From Qipengyuania_B sp965214525 (GTDB lineage Bacteria > Pseudomonadota > Alphaproteobacteria > Sphingomonadales > Sphingomonadaceae): DNA of 64,000 nt. This document shows positions 52,373-61,623 of the stretch, one piece after another. Both the position numbers and the translations under genes were made by a program. Below the pieces are notes generated by a model, which was given only the letters and a program-made list of their open reading frames with translations, searched no databases and was not told the origin of the DNA. The stretch lies in NCBI GenBank assembly GCA_965214525.1, contig OZ243959.1, forward strand, positions 992,001-1,056,000. The letters run 5' to 3'. Position 1 is the stretch's first letter, and each line of letters opens with the position of its first letter.

Positions 52373-53905
52373 TCACAACGGAATATTATCATGCTTCTTC
52401 CACGGGTTCTCCAGCACCTTACCCCGCAGCTTCCGTAACCCCAGCGCGATCCGCCGCCGGGTTGAGTGGGGATAGATCACCTCGTCGATATAACCCCGGC
52501 TCGCCGCTACGAACGGGTTGGCAAAGCGGTCTTCGTATTCCTTCGTCTTCTCCGCGATCTTCTCCGGATCGTCGCGCTCGGACCGGAAGATGATTTCCAC
52601 CGCTCCCTTCGCGCCCATCACGGCGATCTCGGCGGTGGGCCACGCGTAGTTTAAATCGCCGCGCAGGTGCTTTGACGCCATGACGTCATACGCGCCGCCA
52701 TAAGCCTTCCTCGTGATCACGGTGATTTTGGGCACGGTCGCCTCGGCATAGGCGAACAGCAACTTGGCGCCGTGCTTGATGATACCATTATGCTCCTGCG
52801 CGGTGCCGGGCAGGAAGCCGGGCACGTCGACAAAGGTCAGGATCGGGATGGAGAACGCATCGCAGAAACGGACGAAGCGCGCGGCCTTCTTGGACGAGTT
52901 GATGTCGAGCACGCCGGCCAGCACCATCGGCTGGTTCGCCACCACGCCCACCGTGCGGCGCTCCACCCTGCCGAACCCGCACAGAATGTTGCCGGCATGG
53001 GCGGGCTGGACCTCGAAAAAGTCGCCCTCGTCCAGCGTCTTTTGGATAACCTCGTGCATATCGTAGGGCTGGTTCGCATTGTCGGGGATTAGTGTATCGA
53101 GCGACGGCTCCTCCCGGTCCCACGGATCGCTGGTCGGGCGCTCCGGCACCTCCTCGCGGTTCGACAGCGGCAGGAAATCGAAGAAGTCGCGCGTGGCGAG
53201 CAACGTCTCGATATCGTTCTCGAACGCGACATCGGCAACGCTGGTCTTGGTCGTATGCGTCACCGCGCCGCCCAGTTCCTCCTGCGTCACGACTTCGTTG
53301 GTGACGGTCTTCACCACCTCCGGCCCGGTTACGAACATATAGGAGCTGTCCTTCACCATGAAGATGAAGTCCGTCATCGCCGGCGAATAAACCGCCCCGC
53401 CCGCGCATGGTCCCATGATGAGGCTGATCTGAGGCACCACGCCCGATGCCAGCACGTTGCGCTGGAACACTTCGGCATAGCCGCCAAGGCTGGCAACGCC
53501 TTCCTGGATACGCGCGCCGCCACTGTCGTTGAGACCAATGACGGGAGCGCCCACCTTCAGCGCCATGTCCATCACCTTGCAAATCTTCTCCGCATGGCGT
53601 TTGGACAGAGAGCCGCCGAAGACAGTGAAGTCCTGGCTGAAGACGAACACCAGCCGCCCGTTGATGGTGCCCGATCCGGTGACGACGCCATCGCCCGGAA
53701 TCGTCTGTGTCTCCATGCCAAAGTCATGGCAATCATGTTCGACATAGGCGTCGAGTTCCTCGAAACTTCCTTCGTCGAGCAAAACGTCCAATCTTTCCCG
53801 CGCGGTAAGCTTGCCTTTGGCGTGCTGCGCGGCGATGCGCTTTTGCCCCCCGCCCATCCGGGCGGCAGCTCGGCGACGTTCCATTTCGACGATGTTGGCT
53901 GACAT
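52373..53905 (-). CDS. pccB: Propionyl-CoA carboxylase beta subunit
   Basis: A 510-aa carboxyltransferase that moves CO2 from biotin on PccA to propionyl-CoA. Conserved segments are GKLTARERLDVLLDEGSFEE, FSQDFTVFGGSLSKRHAEKI, LNDSGGARIQEGVASLGGYA, VDVPGFLPGTAQEHNGIIKHG and TRKAYGGAYDVMASKHL. First gene of the propionate locus, 54 bp downstream of tlyA on the same strand and separated from the rest by a 580-bp gap. Confidence 0.95.
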   Translation of the reverse strand: MSANIVEMERRRAAARMGGGQKRIAAQHAKGKLTARERLDVLLDEGSFEELDAYVEHDCHDFGMETQTIPGDGVVTGSGTINGRLVFVFSQDFTVFGGSLSKRHAEKICKVMDMALKVGAPVIGLNDSGGARIQEGVASLGGYAEVFQRNVLASGVVPQISLIMGPCAGGAVYSPAMTDFIFMVKDSSYMFVTGPEVVKTVTNEVVTQEELGGAVTHTTKTSVADVAFENDIETLLATRDFFDFLPLSNREEVPERPTSDPWDREEPSLDTLIPDNANQPYDMHEVIQKTLDEGDFFEVQPAHAGNILCGFGRVERRTVGVVANQPMVLAGVLDINSSKKAARFVRFCDAFSIPILTFVDVPGFLPGTAQEHNGIIKHGAKLLFAYAEATVPKITVITRKAYGGAYDVMASKHLRGDLNYAWPTAEIAVMGAKGAVEIIFRSERDDPEKIAEKTKEYEDRFANPFVAASRGYIDEVIYPHSTRRRIALGLRKLRGKVLENPWKKHDNIPL

Positions 53906-53959
53906 TTGCTTCCCCTGAGCCGTGTTGCAAATCGTGTTAGGCCGGGGGGAGCGGAAGCG

Positions 53960-54694
53960 TCAATCGCGCTGCGCGGCAATAAGGAACTCAACATTCCCCC
54001 GCGGACCGGTGATCGGGCTTTGCACGATTCCCTGCACCGCGAACCCGGCCCCTTGCAACCATTTGTGCACCTCCTCGCATACGCGCTGATGGAGCGCTGC
54101 ATCGCGTACGACGCCGCCCTTTCCGACCTCTTCCCGGCCGACTTCGAATTGCGGTTTTATGAGCGCGACCAGTTGGCAGCGCGGCGCAGCCAGTTGCAAG
54201 GGCCGTTCCAGCACCTTGTGAAGCGCGATGAACGACGCATCGCACACCACCCAGTTGCAAGGCCGGTCGATATGATCAGGGGTAAGGATACGGGCGCTGG
54301 TCTGCTCCCATACCTTCACGCGGGCATCCTGCCGCAGCTTCCAGGCCAATTGATTGGTCCCGCTATCTACTGCAAAGACGTGAGTTGCATCGTGTTGCAG
54401 CAGGACATCGGTGAAGCCGCCGGTACTGCTGCCGATATCCATCGCCACAGCCCCGGCGGGATTGCAGCCGAAGTGTTGCAATGCGTAAGCCAGCTTGACA
54501 CCGCCTCGCGACACCCAAGGATGATCGCGCCCGCGGACCTCCAACGGAGTGTCCTGCGGCAGCTGCTCTCCTGGCTTCAACAGCTTCTGCTCGTTCGAGA
54601 ATACCAAGCCTGCCATGACCAGCGCCTGCGCCCGCGTTCGGCTCTCGGCGAGACCACGGGACACCAGCAATTGATCGACGCGGACTTTGGGCAT
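53960..54694 (-). CDS. tlyA: TlyA family rRNA 2'-O-methyltransferase
   Basis: A 244-aa protein with an N-terminal S4 RNA-binding domain (RVDQLLVSRGLAESRTRAQA) and an FtsJ-like methyltransferase domain (AVAMDIGSSTGGFTDVLLQ, CDASFIALHKVL, LIKPQFEVGREEVGKGGVV). Relatives methylate cytidines in 16S and/or 23S rRNA; the family is also called hemolysin A. Divergent from the lipoprotein gene. Confidence 0.92.
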   Translation of the reverse strand: MPKVRVDQLLVSRGLAESRTRAQALVMAGLVFSNEQKLLKPGEQLPQDTPLEVRGRDHPWVSRGGVKLAYALQHFGCNPAGAVAMDIGSSTGGFTDVLLQHDATHVFAVDSGTNQLAWKLRQDARVKVWEQTSARILTPDHIDRPCNWVVCDASFIALHKVLERPLQLAAPRCQLVALIKPQFEVGREEVGKGGVVRDAALHQRVCEEVHKWLQGAGFAVQGIVQSPITGPRGNVEFLIAAQRD

Positions 54695-54728
54695 GGACCT
54701 GGAAGAGGATAGTGCGCATTAAGACGCC

Positions 54729-55271
54729 ATGAAACCGATTTATGTGCATCTTTCCGCCGGTTTGGCGTTGACCTTTACGATCGGGGCCTGTGTTCCGCGA
54801 GCTCCTGCTCCGACGCCGCGACCCGCTCCATCGCCAATCGTCACTCCGCCACCACCAACAGTAACGCAACCGGTGTACGACAATTGGATGGACGCACCGC
54901 AAACGCCGGGCGACTGGACGTATCGCCCCGAACAGGGCGGCGGCGTGGCCACGTTCGGAGAACCGCGTTCCGAACCGCGCTTCGTCATGCGCTGCGACCG
55001 CTCGCAGGGGCTGATCCATCTTGATCGCACTGGCAATGCGTCGAGCGAAGTGTCGATGCTGCTGCGTACCGAGACGGCGGATCGCACCTTGCGCGCACAG
55101 GCGGGCGCCTCTTCCCTGCCCCGGGTCAGCGCGGCGGTGACAGCGCGTGACCCTTTGCTAGATGCTATGGCGTTCTCCAAGGGACGCTTCGCAGTCGCGG
55201 TGGACGGGCTCCCGACGCTTTACCTCCCTGCCTGGCCCGAAGTCACGCGGGTGATCGAGGATTGCCGGTAG
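54729..55271 (+). CDS. Hypothetical lipoprotein, 180 aa
   Basis: Signal peptide ending in IGAC (lipidation Cys at residue 21), then a Pro-rich spacer (PRAPAPTPRPAPSPIVTPPP) and a C-terminal domain with two Cys (VMRCDRSQGLIHLDR and VIEDCR) likely disulfide-linked. The C-terminal half (LPRVSAAVTARDPLLDAMAF, RFAVAVDGLPTLYLPAWPEV) has a beta-rich look. Family not recognised with certainty; probably outer-membrane anchored. Confidence 0.75.
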   Translation: MKPIYVHLSAGLALTFTIGACVPRAPAPTPRPAPSPIVTPPPPTVTQPVYDNWMDAPQTPGDWTYRPEQGGGVATFGEPRSEPRFVMRCDRSQGLIHLDRTGNASSEVSMLLRTETADRTLRAQAGASSLPRVSAAVTARDPLLDAMAFSKGRFAVAVDGLPTLYLPAWPEVTRVIEDCR

Positions 55272-55419
55272 GCGCAAGGACCAAAAGGCATGAAAGAAGG
55301 TCTTGTAATCTCGCGACGCAACTTGCAGATAAGCGCCAAGGCCAGCGGTGAACGCGGGTCTTGGCCCGGCAATGAAACGCACGGGTCTTTGGCTTTCTAG
55401 CGCGAAAGGAGGTGATCCG

Positions 55420-55476
55420 ATGTCTCATGGTTCAGTAGCGAGGTCGGTGAAGATCCCTACGGAGCATATTCGGTAA
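55420..55476 (+). CDS. Possible 18-aa leader peptide with very strong Shine-Dalgarno
   Basis: The ORF MSHGSVARSVKIPTEHIR is preceded by AAAGGAGGTGATCC (55405-55418), which is fully complementary to the 14 nt at the 3' end of 16S rRNA; the spacing from GGAGG to ATG is 7 nt. It has two Val and two Ile codons, not a classical attenuator run. Two hairpins and the ilvE start follow. It may be a leader peptide or part of a small RNA. Confidence 0.35.
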   Translation: MSHGSVARSVKIPTEHIR

Positions 55477-55504
55477 GGTTTCCTGCCGAGTAAGGCTATC
55501 CGTG

Positions 55505-55567
55505 AGCGGCACTTCCGGCCGCTGACCATGCGAAAGGCGGTTCCTGGCTAAGGCTGGGGCCGCCTTT
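55505..55567 (+). terminator. Hairpin plus terminator-like stem upstream of ilvE
   Basis: AGCGGC/GCCGCT with loop ACTTCCG (55505-55523) is followed by AAAGGCGG (55533-55540) pairing with CCGCCTTT (55560-55567). The second stem ends in TTT only, so it would be a weak intrinsic terminator. Together with the short ORF just upstream the layout resembles an attenuator in the 357-bp gap between the lipoprotein gene and ilvE; no other gene is seen there. Confidence 0.5.
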
Positions 55568-55628
55568 CTCACGTGACGGCCCGCTCCACTCTTGCTCCTG
55601 CACGGCGCGCCGATTAACCGGTTGCCCC

Positions 55629-56714
55629 ATGCAGTTCGAACATGTCCCTCACCCCGCGCCAGTACCCGTTGAAACCCGTCGACAGGCGCTTGCCGATCCG
55701 GGTTTTGGCAAACTGTTCACAGATTACATGGTCGCGATCGATTACGATGCCGACAAGGGGGGATGGTTTGCAGCACGTGTCGAACCGCGCCGGCCCCTTT
55801 CGCTCGATCCCGCGACCGCTGTGCTGCATTACGCACAGGAAATCTTCGAAGGGATGAAAGCCTACCGGCAGGATGATGGGGGCATCGCGCTGTTCCGGCC
55901 GGACCGCAATGCGCAGCGCTTCAACAACAGTGCACGGCGCATGGCCATGCCTGAATTGCCCGCAGAACTGTTTCTGCAGTCGGTCCGGCATCTGGTGCAG
56001 GTCGATAGCGACTGGTTCCCTACCGTCGAGGGCGGCTCGCTCTATGTGCGCCCTTTCATGTTCGCGAGCGAAGCGTTTCTCGGCGTCCGGCCCGCCCGGC
56101 AATACAAGTTCCTGGTCATCGCCTCCCCTGTCGGCAGCTATTTCAAGGGCGGGGTCAAGCCCATCAAGCTCTGGGTGAGCCGGGATTACGTCCGCGCCGC
56201 GCCGGGTGGAACGGGCGCGGCGAAAACCGGGGGCAACTACGCTGCAAGCCTGGTGCCACAAGCAGAGGGGATCGCTCAGGGATGCGACCAAGTCGTGTTT
56301 CTTGATGCTGTCGAAAGGACATGGATCGAGGAGCTGGGCGGAATGAACCTGTTTTTCGTTTTCGCTGATGGCCGGGTCATCACCCCGCCCCTGACCGGAA
56401 CCATCCTGCCGGGCATTACCCGCGATAGCTTGATCGACCTCATTCGCGATGAGGGATTGGAACTAAACGAAGAGCCCTATTCGATCACGCAATGGCGCGC
56501 GGATGCCATGTCCGGACGGCTGATCGAGACGATGGCTTGCGGCACGGCCGCCGTCGTTACGCCAGTCGGTTCGGTCCTCGACCAGGATCATCAATTCACG
56601 ATCGGGTCGGGTGGGCCGGGCCAGTTGACCGGTAAACTGCATCGGACATTGCTCGGCATCCAGCAAGGGGCCCTGCCCGATCGGCACAAATGGGTTATGC
56701 GGCTCGACGGCTAG
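55629..56714 (+). CDS. ilvE: Branched-chain amino acid aminotransferase
   Basis: A 361-aa PLP enzyme (class IV, the long IlvE form) for Val, Leu and Ile interconversion with their 2-oxoacids. The PLP Lys is in GAAKTGGNYAASLVPQ; YAQEIFEGMKAYR, GGSLYVRPFMFASE and EELGGMNLFFVF are conserved. Converges on the FAD oxidoreductase gene, overlapping by 4 nt. Confidence 0.95.
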   Translation: MQFEHVPHPAPVPVETRRQALADPGFGKLFTDYMVAIDYDADKGGWFAARVEPRRPLSLDPATAVLHYAQEIFEGMKAYRQDDGGIALFRPDRNAQRFNNSARRMAMPELPAELFLQSVRHLVQVDSDWFPTVEGGSLYVRPFMFASEAFLGVRPARQYKFLVIASPVGSYFKGGVKPIKLWVSRDYVRAAPGGTGAAKTGGNYAASLVPQAEGIAQGCDQVVFLDAVERTWIEELGGMNLFFVFADGRVITPPLTGTILPGITRDSLIDLIRDEGLELNEEPYSITQWRADAMSGRLIETMACGTAAVVTPVGSVLDQDHQFTIGSGGPGQLTGKLHRTLLGIQQGALPDRHKWVMRLDG

Positions 56715-57796
56715 GTTGTCGCCAACCGGGTCGCACGCATGGCCGACCCGGCAACGGCCGGAATTAGGCCAGCCACTTTCGCAAGGGCGGCTGCCCCAAC
56801 CCCGGTTTCAGCAACCCGCCAGACTGTCCTTGCCGTGCTGACGGGAATAAAGCATCGGCGAGCCATCGCCCGTTGATAAGTTGGCGCCGCGTCAGCACCC
56901 CCGTGCAACCATGCTCGCGCTGCGTAGAGACCACTTGCGACCGCGATACCCATTCCTTCCCCGGCCAATGACGGGATGACCGCCGCCTGATCGCCGATCC
57001 GGAAAAGCCCCGTGCGCGTTTGCCGCGCGATCCAACCGTACGGAACTGCGGCTATCGTATCGATAACCGGGTTCTGACCCGCGTATTGCATACGCTCTCC
57101 GAATTGCGGATACTCGCATCCTAGCCGCGCCAGCAGGGTAGCCGGTTCGCCTGCCGTGTCCTTCAGCAGCGATTTGCGAACCGCCAGACAGACATTGGCG
57201 CTGCCGTCCTCCTGCAAGACGATGCCGGCATAGCCTCCCTTGAAAAAATGCAACTCTATGCGATTACCGATCAATTGTTTCAGGCTGGCTTGCGGGGATA
57301 GGTAGAGGCGCAGGCCAAGTGCGGGATCCTTCGCCGCGCGCGGTCGGCCCACTCCGCGAATGTCGTGTTTTCCGCACGCCAGGAAGATGGTGTCGTACTG
57401 CCGGTCTCCTCCGTCGCAGCGCAATCTATTGTGGTTTATCTCACGCACCCGGTCGATCGTGAGCGAGGCTCCGGATGCTACCGCGATGTTGCGCATCGCA
57501 CGATCGAGAGCATGGCGCGACAGCCCATATCCTGCGCCCGGCAGTTCGACGGTGACAGCGCGGTGGCGCGTGAACAAGGCCAGCTCGGTGATGCTATGCG
57601 CGCCCAAGCGGCGTACATCGCAACCCGCGTGCCGGCGCAGCGTCTCCGCCGTGCGCCAACTCAGGAACCCCCCGCACAGCGCGTTCCTCACGTGACCGTC
57701 CTTGTCCATCAGCAGCGGCTTCGCGCCCGCCCTTGCAAGGATGATCGCGGCAGTGCTTCCAGCGGGGCCGGCCCCCACGATCAACGGCGCGGTCAT
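56711..57796 (-). CDS. FAD-dependent oxidoreductase of the type III PKS cluster
   Basis: A 361-aa flavoprotein with an N-terminal dinucleotide fold (PLIVGAGPAGSTAAIILARAG) and GLFRIGDQAAVIPSLAGEGM near the C-terminus, as in geranylgeranyl-reductase-like and aromatic hydroxylase flavoproteins. It starts at 57796, overlapping the methyltransferase stop as ATGA. Position after a type III PKS and a methyltransferase suggests it oxidises or reduces the polyketide product. Exact reaction unknown. Confidence 0.82.
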   Translation of the reverse strand: MTAPLIVGAGPAGSTAAIILARAGAKPLLMDKDGHVRNALCGGFLSWRTAETLRRHAGCDVRRLGAHSITELALFTRHRAVTVELPGAGYGLSRHALDRAMRNIAVASGASLTIDRVREINHNRLRCDGGDRQYDTIFLACGKHDIRGVGRPRAAKDPALGLRLYLSPQASLKQLIGNRIELHFFKGGYAGIVLQEDGSANVCLAVRKSLLKDTAGEPATLLARLGCEYPQFGERMQYAGQNPVIDTIAAVPYGWIARQTRTGLFRIGDQAAVIPSLAGEGMGIAVASGLYAARAWLHGGADAAPTYQRAMARRCFIPVSTARTVWRVAETGVGAAALAKVAGLIPAVAGSAMRATRLATT

Positions 57797-58479
57797 CGCA
57801 GCTTTTCGACGCACAGGCGGAAGGGAAAGCACCGTCGCACGACCGCCCCCCGAACGCTCGCCTCGCGAAGGATCGCGGGCCATTCATGCGCACGGTAAGA
57901 CCGAGCAATCGACATCTGCCCATCATGGCGCACGATTTCGTGCCACCCCGTCAATCGGGCTAGCACCGGGTATCCCAGATAGGCGAATACGTGTCGCCGC
58001 AGGTCGTTTACGAACCAGCCGGACCGCGCTTCGTCCTCCATGAAGCGCAGGAAAGCGACAAGCTGTTCGCGCGTCATGTGATGGGCGACGAGGCTGGAGA
58101 CGATGCAGTCCCAGTCACGCCCTGCCAGATCGGCATAGTCGCCGTGGCGATAGCTGATCGGCAGCGCTCGATCGGTGCGCTCCCGCGCAGCGGCCACGCT
58201 GCGCTCGTTCAAGTCGACGCCGACCAGTTCCATTGTCAAACCGCGGCGTTTGCCCCAGCGGGCAATCCGCCTCAGCATGTCTCCATCGCCAAAACCGACA
58301 TCCAGCAATCTGAGCGAGGAACCTCGCGCGACCGCCCGAGCAAGGAACCGAAGGGTCGGACGATACGCAAGGGTGATATGGTTTACCTTGGCGAGATCAT
58401 GCAGCACGTCGGTGTAGGTTGCCCTGGGCAGGGACGGATCGTCCATCCGTTCTTCCGCAATTAACCGGTGTTCAAGCAT
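57793..58479 (-). CDS. Class I SAM-dependent methyltransferase of the type III PKS cluster
   Basis: A 228-aa methyltransferase with SAM motif I in LRLLDVGFGDGDMLRRIA, acidic motif in LVGVDLNERSVAAA and post-I segment DWDCIVSSLVAHHM. Starts at MLEHRLIAEERM, overlapping the PKS stop by 8 nt. Probably methylates the product of the adjacent polyketide synthase, by analogy with PKS-methyltransferase pairs that make phenolic lipid ethers. Substrate is inferred only from context. Confidence 0.8.
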   Translation of the reverse strand: MLEHRLIAEERMDDPSLPRATYTDVLHDLAKVNHITLAYRPTLRFLARAVARGSSLRLLDVGFGDGDMLRRIARWGKRRGLTMELVGVDLNERSVAAARERTDRALPISYRHGDYADLAGRDWDCIVSSLVAHHMTREQLVAFLRFMEDEARSGWFVNDLRRHVFAYLGYPVLARLTGWHEIVRHDGQMSIARSYRAHEWPAILREASVRGAVVRRCFPFRLCVEKLR

Positions 58480-59560
58480 CAACCCACCCAAACCGGAACC
58501 CTTCCATCGCCAAACCCGGACCGAAAGCCAGCGCGACGCCGTTGGCAGGGCGGTCCGGCACCATTCGTGCGAGCACGAACATCAGCGTTGCGGAACTCAT
58601 ATTGCCGAATTGCCGTAAAACGGCACGTGAATGGTTGAGGCGACATGGATCGAGGGCAAGGCCCCGCTCCACCGCGTCCAGTATCGAACGCCCTCCGGCA
58701 TGGACAGCAAAGGACAGGTCATCACGGTCGTTATTGCCGATGATCGTGCGTTGCAGAGCATGCGATTGAAGCGCGCTCCCGATCCTGCCGGGAACTTCGC
58801 CCGACAGGTGCATGGCAAAGCCGGCGTCGCCAATATGCCAGGTTATGAGATCGGCACTGCCTTCCAGCGTAGCCGACAATCCCTCGCCGATGCCCAAGCC
58901 CGGGCCGCTTGCCGAAACGAGCGCCGCTGCCGCACCATCGCCGAATTGCGCCCTTGCCAGCAACGGCTCGATCGCGGTGTCCTGCTGGTGGTGCAGCGTC
59001 GACAACTCCACCGTCACCACTAGTACCACAGCGTCGTGGTCGGAGCGGACGATATGCCGCGCGGTGCGCAGCGCGGTCGCCGCCGCGTAGCATCCCATGA
59101 AGCCGATCAAGGTCCGCTCGACATTGCCCGGCAGGTGCAGATCGCGTGCGATGATCTGATCGATCCCGGGGGCGACAAAGCCGGTGCAACTGGCCACTAC
59201 CAGATGCGTGATCTTCCCCAACTCCCCTAAACCTGCGATGGCACGCATAGCAAGCTTCGGAGCTTCTTTGGCATAGATGTCCATCCGTCGCGCCGTGCCG
59301 GGTGCTTCGTCCGGCCCATAAAAGCCCTCGTCGCTGTCTAGTTGCGCGTCTTGCGCTGACAATACCGACCAGCGGTGTTCGATGCCCGACCGCTCGGCCA
59401 TGCGTTCGTAGACCCGCGCATGCTTCCCATTGCCAAGCTGCGCCAGAGCCCAACGCCGATAATCCTGTTCGAAATCGAGATCCGGAACCGCGCTGGCGAT
59501 CCGGTTGATACGCGCCGTTATGCCAGAACGCCTTTCGATAGCATCGGGTCCGTCGGTCAC
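58472..59560 (-). CDS. Type III polyketide synthase (chalcone/stilbene synthase family)
   Basis: A 362-aa condensing enzyme with the catalytic triad visible: Cys in VVASCTGFVAPGID, His in SFAVHAGGRSILDAVE and Asn in RQFGNMSSATLMFVL. GFMGCYAAATALRTA and the C-terminal ALAFGPGLAMEGFRF are also typical. Such bacterial enzymes extend acyl-CoA starters with malonyl-CoA to alkylresorcinols or alkylpyrones. The GTG at 59560 overlaps the nadE stop as GTGA, coupling translation to NAD synthesis. Confidence 0.92.
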   Translation of the reverse strand: MTDGPDAIERRSGITARINRIASAVPDLDFEQDYRRWALAQLGNGKHARVYERMAERSGIEHRWSVLSAQDAQLDSDEGFYGPDEAPGTARRMDIYAKEAPKLAMRAIAGLGELGKITHLVVASCTGFVAPGIDQIIARDLHLPGNVERTLIGFMGCYAAATALRTARHIVRSDHDAVVLVVTVELSTLHHQQDTAIEPLLARAQFGDGAAAALVSASGPGLGIGEGLSATLEGSADLITWHIGDAGFAMHLSGEVPGRIGSALQSHALQRTIIGNNDRDDLSFAVHAGGRSILDAVERGLALDPCRLNHSRAVLRQFGNMSSATLMFVLARMVPDRPANGVALAFGPGLAMEGFRFGWVDA

Positions 59561-61623
59561 GAAAGGTCGGGCAGATTGTCTTGCAGTTCGGCTAGCCAAA
59601 CGTCGGCCACTGCATCGGACGGCGCGCGCCAATCACCGCGCGGGGACAAGGCGCCGCCCGGCGAAACTTTAGGACCGTTCGGCAAGGCAGAGCGCTTGAA
59701 CTGGCTGAACCCGAAGAACCGCCCGCAGAAATTCTCCAACCATTTGGCGATGGTGGGTAAGTCATAGGCGTTCTTCCGTTCGGCCGGAAAGCCGGCTGGC
59801 CAACGCCCCGCATCGGCATCGCGCCAGGCATGCCAGGCCAGGAATGCGATGTGGCTCGGCTTATGCCCGAACCGGACGATGTGATGCAGGAAGAAATCGT
59901 TGAGTTCGTATGGTCCGATGATCGCTTCGGTGCTTTGTATCTCCTCATCCTCTCCCGCAGGCACGAGCTCGGGCGATATTTCGGTGTCTAGGATAGCTTC
60001 CAGCACCACATCGGTTGCGCGATCGAACTGATCGGTCCGGGCGGCCCACCGAATGAGATACTGGATCAATGTTTTTGGTACGCCGGCATTGACCGCGTAA
60101 TGGCTCATCTGATCGCCTACGCCGTAGGTACACCAGCCGAGCGCCAGTTCGCTCAGATCGCCGGTTCCGATGACAAAACCCTTGTGATGGCCAGCCAGCC
60201 GGAACAGGTAATCCGTGCGGAGCCCCGCCTGCACGTTTTCGAACGTCGTGTCGTAAACCGGTTCGCCACGTGCAAAAGGGTGGTTCATATCCTCCAGCAT
60301 CCGGGTGGCAGCCGGTTTGATATCAATCTCCTCGGCGGTGACGCCCATTGCCTGCATCAGCTTCCAGGCGTTGCTTTTGGTCGTGTCCGACGTGCCGAAC
60401 CCGGGCAAAGTGTAGCCGCGGATCGTCGTGCGCGGCAGGCCCAGCGCATCGCAAGCCTTGGCCGCCACGATCAGCGCGTGGGTCGAATCGAGTCCGCCGG
60501 AAACCCCGATGACGAGGCTGTTGCCGGTGGTCGCCTCGATCCGCCGCAACAGCCCTTCGACCTGAATATTGAATGCTTCATAGCAATCCTCGTCCAGCTT
60601 GTGCTGCCGGTTGGGAACGAAGGGAAATCGTCGTACCGGCCGATGCAGCCCGATATTCTTTCCGGCAGGCTGATGTTCGAACCGGATCGTACGATACCAA
60701 TCCTCCGGCCGCCCGGCGGCCTCGGCCGCATCGTTGAACGTCTGCATCCGCATCCGGTCGTTGAGAATGCGCTGCGTATCGATGTCGGCAATGCTGATTT
60801 CCGGCTTGCGGTCGAACCGCGCGCTTTCGGCCAGCAAATCGCCCAGTTCGTAGATCATTCCCTGCCCGTCCCAGGCAAGATCGGTGGTACTCTCGCCATG
60901 ACCGCTCGCCGAATAGAGATAGGCGGAAGCGGTGCGGCTGGACTGCGCTCGGCTCAACAGATGCCGCTCGTCCGACTTGCCGATGGTGATGTTGGAAGCC
61001 GACAGGTTCAGCAAGATCGTCGCACCCGCCAGCGCGGCAGCGGTCGAAGGTGGGTTGGGCGCCCAGAAATCCTCGCAGATCTCAACGCCCATTACGAAGC
61101 CGGGCAGATCGCGCGCAGCAAACAGCAGGTCGGTGCCGAACGGTACTTCCCGCCCCGCAGCGGTGATTGTCAGGCCGACGCACTCCCGACCATGTGCGAA
61201 CCAGCGCTTTTCGTAGAACTCGCGGTAATTGGGCAAGAAGCTTTTGGGAACGATGCCCAGTATCTCGCCGCGCGTGATGATGACGGCGCAATTGTAGATG
61301 CGCCCGTTGCGCCGCAGCGGAGCGCCAATTGCCAGCACCGGTGTGAGAGAACGAGTCGCCGCGACGAGTTCCCCCAAAGCCGTATCTACCCGGTCAAGCA
61401 GAGCTCCTTGCAGATGCAGGTCGTCGATCGCATACGAGGACAAGCACAATTCGGGATACAGCAAGACGTCTACATGCGCATCGTGCGCGAAGCGGGCGCG
61501 CTCCAGAATAGCATCGCGGTTGAACGTCACATCGGCCGTGCGCACCGCCGGGGTTGACGTTGCGCAACGCACAAAACCATGCGTGTGCATGTCAAAGAAA
61601 GGATGGTCGACCTGCTCGTTCAT
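59557..61623 (-). CDS. nadE: Glutamine-dependent NAD(+) synthetase
   Basis: A 688-aa enzyme with an N-terminal nitrilase-type glutaminase (YPELCLSSY, GIVPKSFLPNYREFYEKRWF, GVEICEDFWAP with the nucleophile Cys) and a C-terminal synthetase (VIGVSGGLDSTHALIVAAKA, ATE-binding GTGDLSELALGWCTYGVGD). Converts deamido-NAD to NAD using glutamine. ATG at 61623 overlaps the pncC stop as ATGA. Confidence 0.96.
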   Translation of the reverse strand: MNEQVDHPFFDMHTHGFVRCATSTPAVRTADVTFNRDAILERARFAHDAHVDVLLYPELCLSSYAIDDLHLQGALLDRVDTALGELVAATRSLTPVLAIGAPLRRNGRIYNCAVIITRGEILGIVPKSFLPNYREFYEKRWFAHGRECVGLTITAAGREVPFGTDLLFAARDLPGFVMGVEICEDFWAPNPPSTAAALAGATILLNLSASNITIGKSDERHLLSRAQSSRTASAYLYSASGHGESTTDLAWDGQGMIYELGDLLAESARFDRKPEISIADIDTQRILNDRMRMQTFNDAAEAAGRPEDWYRTIRFEHQPAGKNIGLHRPVRRFPFVPNRQHKLDEDCYEAFNIQVEGLLRRIEATTGNSLVIGVSGGLDSTHALIVAAKACDALGLPRTTIRGYTLPGFGTSDTTKSNAWKLMQAMGVTAEEIDIKPAATRMLEDMNHPFARGEPVYDTTFENVQAGLRTDYLFRLAGHHKGFVIGTGDLSELALGWCTYGVGDQMSHYAVNAGVPKTLIQYLIRWAARTDQFDRATDVVLEAILDTEISPELVPAGEDEEIQSTEAIIGPYELNDFFLHHIVRFGHKPSHIAFLAWHAWRDADAGRWPAGFPAERKNAYDLPTIAKWLENFCGRFFGFSQFKRSALPNGPKVSPGGALSPRGDWRAPSDAVADVWLAELQDNLPDLS

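Noticed and set aside
52244..52438. Plus-strand ORF of 64 codons before and into the pccB 3' end
   Set aside because: No ribosome binding site, no recognisable domain, and it overlaps pccB coding sequence.
55405..55418. Possible fragment of a 16S rRNA gene (minus strand GGATCACCTCCTTT)
   Set aside because: Identity stops at 14 nt; the flanking bases do not match 16S rRNA, so a Shine-Dalgarno-like motif is the simpler reading.
60100..61557. A 485-codon plus-strand frame antisense to nadE
   Set aside because: Same reason: the opposite strand encodes a complete two-domain NAD synthetase.
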